Notes under the pieces: generated by a model | What the model was told of the DNA's origin: nothing | Seen by the model: the letters and a program-made list of their open reading frames with translations, nothing else | Databases searched by the model: none | Source of the DNA: Tahibacter amnicola | GTDB lineage: Bacteria; Pseudomonadota; Gammaproteobacteria; Xanthomonadales; Rhodanobacteraceae | Assembly (NCBI RefSeq): GCF_025398735.1 | Contig: NZ_CP104694.1 | Coordinates: 237,501-301,500, forward strand | Length of the DNA stretch: 64,000 nt | Direction of reading: 5' to 3' | Part shown: positions 28,483 through 34,840 of the stretch, piece after piece | Layout: each line of letters begins with the position of its first letter | How positions within the stretch are numbered: position 1 is the first letter of the stretch | Program-made: the position numbers and the translations under genes

Positions 28483-29220
28483 ATGAAACAGCGCGTCCTC
28501 ATCGCCGTCTGTGCCATTGTTCTGGCGGGACTGCTACTGGCCGAGCCCGCGCTGGCGGGACCTGGCGGCAAGATCGCCCGCGCCGTGTTCGAAACCTTCT
28601 GGGGCAAGGTCGCGCTGGCCGGCCTGACGATCGTGTTCGCGCCGATCATCATCTATACGCTGGTGCGGGAGAAGCTGGCCGAACGGCGCGCACTGCGCGA
28701 TCTTCACTTCATGGCCAGGCATCATCAGCTGTTCGACTGGCTCGGCGTGCACCAGCGCGCGATCGACTGTTTCACGCGAGTGCATGCCGCCTGGAGCCGG
28801 GAAGATGTCCGCGAAGCCGCGGAATGGATGACCGAGTGGTACTGGCAGAACCAGCAGGTGGCGCATCTGGCACGCTGGGAGCGCGAGGGGCTGCGCAACG
28901 TCTGCCAGGTGCGGCGGCTGCGGCAGGTTCGGCCGCTGCTCTTCGCGCATCACAACAATGGCGCCGAGCACGAGGGCTCTCTGCTGGTGCTGTCGATCAC
29001 CGCCAACCTGTGCGATTACCTGCAAGCGCGCGCCACGGGCGTCGTGGTGGAGGGCAGCAAGGCATTCAAGGACGTCACCACGCTCTGGACGTTTGTCGTT
29101 TGCGACGGCCGCTGGCGCGTGGCCAACATCGAAGAAGACACGCTGTCGCTGATGTACGCCCGCTATGCGGCAACGCTGCCGCCGGTCGAGTCGACGCTGG
29201 GGCATTCTCTTTCGGCCTGA
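28483..29220 (+). CDS. Tim44-like-domain membrane protein
   Basis: 245 residues. The ATG at 28483 follows GGGAGG. A signal peptide or first membrane segment ([21 protein letters not shown]) is followed by a second hydrophobic segment ([19 protein letters not shown]), so the rest is probably anchored on the membrane. The C-terminal 150 residues ([36 protein letters not shown] ... [20 protein letters not shown]) fit the Tim44/MRPL45-like (SnoaL-like cone) fold. Function unknown in bacteria. Confidence 0.7.
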   Translation: MKQRVLIAVCAIVLAGLLLAEPALAGPGGKIARAVFETFWGKVALAGLTIVFAPIIIYTLVREKLAERRALRDLHFMARHHQLFDWLGVHQRAIDCFTRVHAAWSREDVREAAEWMTEWYWQNQQVAHLARWEREGLRNVCQVRRLRQVRPLLFAHHNNGAEHEGSLLVLSITANLCDYLQARATGVVVEGSKAFKDVTTLWTFVVCDGRWRVANIEEDTLSLMYARYAATLPPVESTLGHSLSA

Positions 29221-29311
29221 TTCGCGCGGGCCTCGCCCGACTGCTCGACATCCGCTGAAACATCCGATTGGACGGATTTCTCTGTCTCGCGAAGCTGATC
29301 GCTTGCAATTG

Positions 29312-29325
29312 GATCGCGCGCTATC
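29312..29325. promoter_or_regulatory. Probable OhrR operator in the ohrR promoter
   Basis: GATCGCGCGCTATC, an imperfect palindrome whose wider arms ATTGGATCGCG / CGCTATCTAAT match at 9 of 11 positions. It sits between a TTGCAA (-35-like) and TCTAAT (-10-like) element just before ohrR. Thirteen of its bases (GATCGCGCGCTAT) recur exactly in front of ohr. Confidence 0.6.
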
Positions 29326-29338
29326 TAATATGCGGCCC

Positions 29339-29800
29339 ATGAAGTCCCGCACCCCACCCGCCAGCGCCACACCCGCCCTCCTGCTCGACCAGCAGCTGTG
29401 CTTCGCGCTGTACTCCACCACGCTGGCCATGAACAAGGTATACCGGCGCCTGCTCAAGGCGATGGACCTGACCTATCCGCAATACCTGGTGATGATGGTG
29501 TTGTGGGAGCGGGACGCCGTGACGGTCTCGGAAATCGGCGAGCGCCTGTTTCTCGACTCCGCCACCCTCACGCCATTGCTCAAACGGCTGGAAACAGCCG
29601 GTCATCTGAGCCGCACGCGCGCCAAGGATGACGAACGCAATGTGCTCATCGCGTTGACGCCCCAGGGACGCGCGCTGCGCAAGCAGGCCCAGCGCGTGCC
29701 CGATGCCGTCTTCTGCGCCGCGCAGTGCGACCCGGAGGAGCTCGCCACGGTGAAGAGTCACCTGGAAAAGCTCCGGGCCAATCTCATGAAAGCCGAATGA
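29339..29800 (+). CDS. ohrR: OhrR-type MarR-family repressor
   Basis: Organic-peroxide-sensing repressor, 153 residues from the ATG at 29339; a second ATG at 29330 adds three. The reactive cysteine is at the usual N-terminal place in [20 protein letters not shown], followed by the [14 protein letters not shown] segment and a winged helix ([40 protein letters not shown]). Further cysteines near the C-terminus (FCAAQCD) suit the 2-Cys Xanthomonas-type mechanism. Immediately upstream of ohr. Confidence 0.93.
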   Translation: MKSRTPPASATPALLLDQQLCFALYSTTLAMNKVYRRLLKAMDLTYPQYLVMMVLWERDAVTVSEIGERLFLDSATLTPLLKRLETAGHLSRTRAKDDERNVLIALTPQGRALRKQAQRVPDAVFCAAQCDPEELATVKSHLEKLRANLMKAE

Positions 29801-29819
29801 TTCATCAGCGTACGCATTA

Positions 29820-29832
29820 GATCGCGCGCTAT
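29820..29832. promoter_or_regulatory. Probable OhrR operator in front of ohr
   Basis: GATCGCGCGCTAT, identical to the 13 bases in the ohrR promoter, lies 33 bases upstream of the ohr start. An exact repeat in two adjacent promoters of a regulator/target pair strongly suggests a shared repressor site and a separate promoter for ohr. Confidence 0.6.
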
Positions 29833-29864
29833 TCAGTCGTACACACCTCAATAAGGAGTCTGCC

Positions 29865-30290
29865 ATGAAAGTCGAAAACGTCCTCTACCGTGCCCACGCC
29901 AAGGCCACCGGCGGTCGCGATGGCCGCGCCACCTCGTCCGACAACGCCCTCGACGTGAAGCTGTCCACGCCACGCGAACTGGGCGGCGCCGGCGGCGACG
30001 GTACCAATCCGGAGCAACTGTTCGCGGCTGGCTATTCCGCCTGCTTCCTGGGCGCGCTCAAATACGTCGCCGGTAAGGAAAAGGTCGCCCTGCCGGCCGA
30101 GACGACCATCGAAGGCAGCGTCGGCATCGGCCCGATCGCCACGGGCTTCGGTATCGAGGTGGAACTGAAGATTGCCCTGCCGGGCCTTGATCGTGCCCAG
30201 GCTTCCGCGCTGGTGGAGAAGGCCCACGTCGTGTGCCCGTACTCCAATGCCACCCGCGGCAACATCAACGTGACGCTGACCCTGGTCTGA
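29865..30290 (+). CDS. ohr: Organic hydroperoxide resistance protein Ohr
   Basis: Thiol peroxidase of the Ohr/OsmC fold, 141 residues ([20 protein letters not shown]). Both catalytic cysteines are visible, in the motifs [16 protein letters not shown] and [15 protein letters not shown], and the arginine in the N-terminal GGRDGRA stretch is present. AAGGAG precedes the ATG. Cytoplasmic; reduces organic and fatty-acid peroxides. Confidence 0.96.
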   Translation: MKVENVLYRAHAKATGGRDGRATSSDNALDVKLSTPRELGGAGGDGTNPEQLFAAGYSACFLGALKYVAGKEKVALPAETTIEGSVGIGPIATGFGIEVELKIALPGLDRAQASALVEKAHVVCPYSNATRGNINVTLTLV

Positions 30291-30422
30291 TCGTCCGGGC
30301 CGGCCGCAGCCGTGGCTGGCCCTTTTCGCGCAGGCGGCGCGCGTCCGCACAAGCCGCTAAGATCCGCTACGAAGCCGCCGCAACTGGCGCCGCCCGACTG
30401 TTCCGTCCGAGGAGTCACCTCC

Positions 30423-31292
30423 ATGACGCAGATCGTGAAATGCGGACTCATCCAGACCTCCCTCGCCTGCAGCGTCGACGAGCCCCTCGAAACGATCCGC
30501 TCCGCCAACCTGGAAAAGGTGATGGTCTACCTCGACCAGGCCGGCCGAGAGGGCGTGCAGATCCTCTGCCTCCAGGAAGTGTGCACCGCTCCCTACTTCT
30601 GCGCCGAGCAGGACACCCGCTGGTACGGCTTTGTCGAACGGATCCCCGATGGCCCCACGGTCCGCCTGATGCAGGAACAGGCCCGGCGGCATCGCATGGT
30701 GATCGTGCTGCCGCTGTACGAAGAGGATGTCACCGGCATCTACTACAACACCGCCGCGGTCATCGATGCCGACGGAACCTACCTGGGGAAGTACCGCAAG
30801 AACCACATTCCGCACTGCGCACCGGGATTCTGGGAAAAGTTCTACTTCCGCCCGGGCAATCTCGGCTACCCCGTGTTCGCCACGGCCTACGCAAAGGTCG
30901 GCGTGTATATCTGCTACGACCGCCATTTCCCGGAGGGCGCGCGAGCCCTGGGACTGGCCGGCGCCGAAATCGTCTTCAACCCGTCGGCCACGGTTGCCGG
31001 CCTTTCCGAACACTTGTGGAAACTGGAGCAACCCGCGCACGCGGTCGCCAACGCCTATTTCGTCGGCGCGATCAACCGCGTCGGCGTGGAGGCCCCCTGG
31101 AACATCGGCCAATTCTACGGCCAGAGCTATTTCTGCGATCCACGCGGCCAGTTCCTGGCCATGGGCTCCCGCGACAATTCCGAACTCGTCACCGCGGAAC
31201 TGGACCTGGCGATGATCCGCCAGGTGCGCAATGTATGGCAGTTCTATCGGGACCGGCGGCCGGATACGTATGCGTTGTTGGTGCAGCCTTGA
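30423..31292 (+). CDS. Carbon-nitrogen hydrolase, beta-ureidopropionase / N-carbamoylputrescine amidase-like
   Basis: Nitrilase-superfamily amidohydrolase, 289 residues from the ATG at 30423 with GAGGAG upstream. The catalytic triad is seen as Glu in ILCLQEVCTAPYF, Lys in GKYRKNHIP and Cys in VGVYICYDRHFPEGA. The blocks RKNHIP, GNLGYPVF, GAEIVFNPSATVAGLSEHLW and VGAINRVGVE resemble animal-type beta-ureidopropionases more than AguB. No other pyrimidine-degradation or agmatine gene lies nearby, so the substrate (an N-carbamyl beta-amino acid or a polyamine derivative) is not fixed. Confidence 0.85.
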   Translation: MTQIVKCGLIQTSLACSVDEPLETIRSANLEKVMVYLDQAGREGVQILCLQEVCTAPYFCAEQDTRWYGFVERIPDGPTVRLMQEQARRHRMVIVLPLYEEDVTGIYYNTAAVIDADGTYLGKYRKNHIPHCAPGFWEKFYFRPGNLGYPVFATAYAKVGVYICYDRHFPEGARALGLAGAEIVFNPSATVAGLSEHLWKLEQPAHAVANAYFVGAINRVGVEAPWNIGQFYGQSYFCDPRGQFLAMGSRDNSELVTAELDLAMIRQVRNVWQFYRDRRPDTYALLVQP

Positions 31293-31670
31293 GGTCGTAG
31301 GAATGGGCGCGTGCATAGCACCTGCGCTGTTTCCCGGCTTGCTCGAAATTCTACGGCCTCGCAGGGCAAGTAGTGTCGCAGGACGCGTGCGCTCCCTGCC
31401 GCGCCTCTCAATCTCCGGCAACGGAGGATCTGCTTCCCCGCATTGCCTGTCTGGGTTGAATGTGCCAGGGTCCTTCGGCTTGGCATAGCCCTTACATCCA
31501 GCAGTCGCAAACGTCACGCCAACTGAAATAGCACAAGACCTCGCCGCGCCGCCGCGCAGAGGCCCATAGGGAAGAGCTGCGAATAGCGCATTTGCCCTGC
31601 GCACATGTGCAATCAGCTCCAGAAGAGGTCACCCGCGCTTCTCCGCGTGCCCGGCAAACAGGGCTGGGAT
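31293..31670. other. Gene-free stretch at the edge of the accessory island
   Basis: No gene can be supported. On the reverse strand a frame starting near 31604 reads like a lipoprotein N-terminus (ISVGVTFATAGCKGYAKP) but then runs without stop into the antisense of the amidohydrolase gene; it may be debris of a truncated lipoprotein gene. Confidence 0.4.
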
Positions 31671-31779
31671 CCGTGATGCGCGAGACCTGGTCACCGTCAG
31701 TCGGGGCGATTTCCAGCGAACGCCGAACTTGTCCGGCATGCGAAGCAGGGCCGAGTTCGCGCGACTGAAGCCCACTACG
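31671..31779 (-). pseudogene. Degraded fragment of an RHS/YD-repeat gene
   Basis: On the reverse strand this reads FSRANSALLRMPDKFG, then after a one-base shift RSLEIAPTDGDQVSRITDPS. This is clearly homologous to FSHAHAALTRMTDKFG-RSLEITRTGGGQVSRITSPS in the large RHS protein encoded at 34838-39664 (DNA there at about 37085-37190). The one-base deletion (AACGCCG for AACGGCCG) and the lack of homology on either side make it a relic of a second RHS copy. Confidence 0.8.
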
Positions 31780-31840
31780 GTGCTGTGGCGGGCGCACAAA
31801 TCAGCGCGCCTCTATCCGCCAGCCCGATGGATTCGCCCTG

Positions 31841-32329
31841 CTAGTCAGAGTCGAAAGTTGCGAGACTCTTCTCGGCTAGCGCCAGGTTCCGCCCCACTTG
31901 TCTCGAGAACGTTCCGCTCTTTGGGCGAATCTTGCGGTAAATTCTTATCGCGTCCCTGTAGCGCCCCTGGTCCGCAATCACGTTGGCCAGGTTAAACATC
32001 AGCTCACATGAGGCAGGACGCAGCTTTAGCGCAGCCGCGTAGTACCGCTCAGCCAGTTTCGGTCTTCCAAGGCTGTCATAGCAACCCGCAACAGCCCACA
32101 ACGCTTCACTATCTTCTGGCCAGCTGCGGACAGATTTCTTGAAGGCAGCCAACGCCTCTTCCCATCGACCGGATCGGGCGTAGGCATCGCCAACCAGGTA
32201 CCACGCGTGGTTACAGTCGCTTCCAAACGGCGGCCGTATGCGTTTACCGTCCGTCAGCTCGCCGACTACTTCATCATACCTTCCGCCGCGGAGTTTCGCG
32301 GCGATCCTGTCGAAAGGGTCAGATCGCAT
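31841..32329 (-). CDS. Small tetratricopeptide-repeat protein in the RHS island
   Basis: 162 residues (MRSDPFDRIAAKLRGGRYDE) with three to four TPR units: WYLVGDAYARSGRWEEALAAFKKSV, ALWAVAGCYDSLGRPKLAERYYAAAL and LMFNLANVIADQGRYRDAIRIYRKI. No signal peptide. AAGGGG lies upstream of the ATG. It is encoded downstream of the truncated RHS gene in the same direction, beside an RHS relic, where immunity or accessory proteins for RHS toxins are often found; that role is inference. Confidence 0.75.
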   Translation of the reverse strand: MRSDPFDRIAAKLRGGRYDEVVGELTDGKRIRPPFGSDCNHAWYLVGDAYARSGRWEEALAAFKKSVRSWPEDSEALWAVAGCYDSLGRPKLAERYYAAALKLRPASCELMFNLANVIADQGRYRDAIRIYRKIRPKSGTFSRQVGRNLALAEKSLATFDSD

Positions 32330-32424
32330 ATGGCCCCTTCTCTCTCACAACCAAACGGGGAGCATCATTGTTCCACACATTGCATCTTTGTACGTCAAAC
32401 CATTTAGTAGCGTGTTGCTCACCC

Positions 32425-32592
32425 CTAATCATGCCGACAGAAGCTCGCCGTACCGTCAGAGTTCGCTTGAACCAGCAGAGCAATTGACCGCAACGCCAGT
32501 AGGCGCCTCATCGAATCTACCTGGTCTGGCGTACACGAGCTCACCACACCCATGCGCTCCACACTCTCAAGCATATCCTCACGCTCGCGCAT
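32425..32592 (-). CDS. Short ORF, possibly the C-terminal remnant of a gene cut by an insertion sequence
   Basis: 55 codons starting MREREDMLESVERMGVVSSC and ending before the TPR gene. The amphipathic helical look (VDSMRRLLALRSIALLVQ) and the normal amino-acid composition suggest real protein sequence. There is no ribosome-binding site, and an IS3-type terminal repeat begins 18 bases upstream of the ATG, so it may be a gene whose 5' end was removed. No family recognised; an immunity-protein remnant is one possibility. Confidence 0.35.
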   Translation of the reverse strand: MREREDMLESVERMGVVSSCTPDQVDSMRRLLALRSIALLVQANSDGTASFCRHD

Positions 32593-32609
32593 CGCCCGTA
32601 GTCAATGCC

Positions 32610-32636
32610 TGATCTTGCCCCGATTTCCCGGACACC
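32610..32636 (+). mobile_element. Solo terminal repeat of the IS3-family element
   Basis: TGATCTTGCCCCGATTTCCC... over 27 bases differs at only two positions from the reverse complement of the right terminal repeat of the complete IS3 element at 32965-34213. It lies in left-end orientation, with no IS3 coding sequence after it: an IS5-type fragment follows. With the IS3 right-end fragment at 34529-34840 in the same orientation, it may mark the two ends of an older, disrupted copy. Confidence 0.7.
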
Positions 32637-32642
32637 TGCTTA

Positions 32643-32964
32643 GAGTGCCTAACAAAACGCCGCGTAGTCTACAATGCGTCAGCCACAAAGAGTTGAGTGC
32701 TGACGGATGAGTAAGCTTGAGATCAAGGACGATCTATGGGACGTGATTCGGCGGCTACTTCCGCCGGAGCCAGATCGCCCGAAAGGTGGTCGGCCAAGAG
32801 TGCCGGATCGTGCTGCCATCAACGGCATCGTGTTTGTCCTGAGGACGGGGATTCCATGGGAGCATTTGCCGCTCCGGCTAGGCTATGGATCCGGCATGAC
32901 CTGCTGGCGACGGCTGCGAGACTGGCAGCAGAGCGGTGTTTGGGATCGATTGCACAAGGAACTG
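32643..32964 (+). mobile_element. IS5-family insertion sequence, left part only
   Basis: Left part of an IS5-type element. It probably starts near TAGAGTGCCTAACAAAAC; the exact end is not certain. It is cut after 86 codons of its transposase by the complete IS3 element that begins at 32965. The right part is not found in the window. Confidence 0.65.
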
Positions 32965-32967
32965 TGA
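32707..32967 (+). pseudogene. IS5-family transposase, truncated after 86 residues
   Basis: MSKLEIKDDLWDVIRRLLPP opens the protein; the DUF4096-type N-terminal domain follows (GRPRVPDRAAINGIVFVLRTGIPWEHLP ... GMTCWRRLRDWQQSGVWDRL). The frame stops at a TGA supplied by the terminal repeat of the IS3 element; the DDE catalytic domain is missing, so it cannot be active. Confidence 0.9.
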
Positions 32968-33030
32968 TCCTACCCCAGTTTGCCGGACACCCGGATAAGC
33001 GATTCAATATCGCCATCTGAGGTGAGGCAA

Positions 33031-33326
33031 ATGACCAAGAAAGTTGTGGCAAAGAAGACCCGCAATCGCTATAGCGCGGAGTTCAAGGAACAGGCGCTGG
33101 CCCGCGCCGAGAAGGACGGCGTCGCTATCGCGGCGAAAGACCTGGGATTGGCGGAAAGCCAGCTGTATTCGTGGCGTCTGAAGTCCAAGCAAGCGGGTCA
33201 AATGACCGAGGAGCAGCGGGCAATTTTGGCGGACCATGCACGCCTGAAGCGCGAGGTCGCCCGTCTTGAGGAAGAAGTTACCTTTTTAAAAAAGCGGCGG
33301 CGTACTTCGCGAAACAGCCCAAATGA
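33031..33326 (+). pseudogene. IS3-family OrfA, one base short of the expected frame
   Basis: Helix-turn-helix protein MTKKVVAKKTRNRYSAEFKE..., with a leucine-zipper-like region (LKREVARLEEEVTFLKK). IS3 OrfAs usually end LKKAAAYFAK; here the sequence TTTTTAAAAAAGCGGCGGCG gives LKKRRRTSRN and runs on in the wrong frame to 33480. Restoring one base gives LKKAAAYFAKQPK and a TGA overlapping the orfB ATG (ATGA). The A6G run is also a classic slippery sequence, so -1 slippage would repair OrfA; alternatively the copy or the assembly lost a base. Confidence 0.75.
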
Positions 33327-34183
33327 AGTACGCCGTGGTCGCCGAGAACGAAGGGCAGCACTCGGTGCGGATGATGTGCCGTGCGCTTACCGTTTCGCCG
33401 GGTGGATACTACGAGTGGTGCAAGCGAGAGCCGTCGCGACGGACCCGCCAACGAGCAGCGTTGGATACCGTTGTAAATAGCGCTTTCCAGGCGCAAAAAG
33501 GTCGAGCAGGGGCGCCACGTTTGACTCACGGTTTGAAGCAGCAAGGCATCAATGCGGGACACAACCAAGTAGCCGAAAGCCTTCGCCGACAAGGTTTACG
33601 CGCCAAGGCGGCGCGCAAATTCAAGGCGACAACGAATTCCGCGCACTCGTTGCCGGTGGCGCCGAATCTGTTGCAGCAGAACTTCAGTGCCGAGCGTCCT
33701 AACCAAGCCTGGGTCGCGGATATTACATTTGTGGACACGGCGGAAGGCTGGCTCTATTTGGCGGTCGTGCTTGACCTATTTTCCCGACGTGTTGTCGGTT
33801 GGTCGATGTCGGATCGAATGACGGCTACGCTCGTGTGCGATGCCCTGCGAATGGCGCTATTTCGCCGCCAGCGGCCGCGTGGCGTGATCATTCATTCCGA
33901 CCGCGGGAGCCAGTACTGTTCACGCGAACATCGCGCCTTGCTCGCGGAGAATGGCTTGGTAGCCAGTATGAGTGCCAAAGGAAACTGCTACGACAACGCC
34001 GCGATGGAAAGTTGGAATCACAGCTTCAAGGTCGAAGCAATCCACGGCGAGCGGTTCGCGACGCGCCAACAAGCGCGTACACATGTGTTCGACTACATCG
34101 AGGTCTACTACAATCGACAGCGGCTCCACTCCACCCTGGGCTACGTCAGTCCAGAACAGTACGAGCTTCCGAAAGTCGCTTAG
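33323..34183 (+). CDS. IS3-family transposase OrfB (DDE integrase)
   Basis: 286 residues (MKYAVVAENEGQHSVRMMCR), with the IS150/IS3-type HTH_21 region followed by the rve integrase core. The DDE triad is intact: Asp in WVADITFVDT, Asp in IIHSDRGSQY, Glu in NAAMESWNHSFKVE with the K/R seven residues on. The C-terminal YIEVYYNRQRLHSTLGYVSPEQYE is typical. Probably active if produced, alone or as an OrfAB fusion. Confidence 0.93.
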   Translation: MKYAVVAENEGQHSVRMMCRALTVSPGGYYEWCKREPSRRTRQRAALDTVVNSAFQAQKGRAGAPRLTHGLKQQGINAGHNQVAESLRRQGLRAKAARKFKATTNSAHSLPVAPNLLQQNFSAERPNQAWVADITFVDTAEGWLYLAVVLDLFSRRVVGWSMSDRMTATLVCDALRMALFRRQRPRGVIIHSDRGSQYCSREHRALLAENGLVASMSAKGNCYDNAAMESWNHSFKVEAIHGERFATRQQARTHVFDYIEVYYNRQRLHSTLGYVSPEQYELPKVA

Positions 34184-34210
34184 GCCGGTGTCCGGGAAAC
34201 TGGGGCAAGA

Positions 34211-34465
34211 TCACAGCCCTTGCGACCGGCACCACGCGTTCTTCTCTTCCTCGCTCATTGCCGCCGTCGTCAGCAATGCCTCAAAGCGCGCTCCGGCTGT
34301 CCAACCGCCGTTCTTCTGGCCACTGGCCAGCGCCTCTGCGCGCCACCGCTCCAATGTATCCGCCGAGATGCCGATCTCGCGCGACACCACATTCACGTCC
34401 GCACTTTCCGGCGGCAGCAATCGCGCTACCGCCCGGTCCCTAAACGCCTTTCCGTATCGAGCCAC
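34211..34465 (-). pseudogene. OrfA of another insertion sequence, truncated
   Basis: GTG start with GAAGGA upstream; 84 residues (MARYGKAFRDRAVARLLPPE) of an IS3-type OrfA with the helix-turn-helix VVSREIGISADTLERWRAEAL and NAWCRSQGL at the end, where the TGA is provided by the neighbouring IS3 terminal repeat. In related OrfA proteins the sequence continues at this point. Unrelated in detail to the OrfA at 33031. A relic. Confidence 0.75.
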
Positions 34466-34528
34466 GTTCTTGTCCTTCGCCCCAGGGGTACGATTCTATC
34501 GGGGCGACAAGTAGTCTGACGTAAGGGG

Positions 34529-34840
34529 CGCGGGAGCCAGTACTGTTCACGCGAACATCGCGCCTTGCTCGCGGAGAATGGCTTGGTAGCCAGTATGAGT
34601 GCCAAAGGAAACTGCTACGACAACGCCGCGATGGAAAGTTGGAATCACAGCTTTAAGGTCGAAGCAATCCACGGCGAGCGGTTCGCGACGCGCCAACAAG
34701 CGCGTACACATGTGTTCGACTACATCGAGGTCTACTACAATCGACAGCGGCTCCACTCCACCCTGGGCTACGTCAGTCCAGAACAGTACGAGCTTCCGAA
34801 AGTCGCTTAGGCCGGTGTCCGGGAAACTGGGGCAAGATCA
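34529..34840 (+). mobile_element. Right-end fragment of the same IS3 element (312-bp duplicate)
   Basis: Repeats 33902-34213 with a single difference seen (T at 34654 for C at 34027, silent). It encodes the last 81 or so residues of OrfB and ends with the right terminal repeat, which abuts the RHS gene and supplies its stop codon. Near identity means the duplication is recent, and it offers a direct repeat for homologous deletion of the sequence between. Confidence 0.95.

Larger units (their letters stand above)
32965..34213 (+). mobile_element. Complete IS3-family insertion sequence
   Basis: 1249 bases between imperfect 27-base inverted repeats (left TGATCCTACCCCAGTTTGCC..., right the complement of TGATCTTGCCCCAGTTTCCC...; about 24 of 27 match). 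It carries orfA and orfB. No direct target duplication is visible: the left flank is IS5 sequence and the right flank is a piece of a different IS orfA, so the surroundings were rearranged after insertion. Confidence 0.9.

Noticed and set aside
31244-31604. Lipoprotein-like reading frame on the reverse strand at the island edge
   Set aside because: It continues into antisense of the amidohydrolase gene and lacks a proper lipobox; too weak to call.
32960-34218. Target-site duplication around the complete IS3 element
   Set aside because: The bases beside the two terminal repeats do not match, which fits later rearrangement of the flanks.
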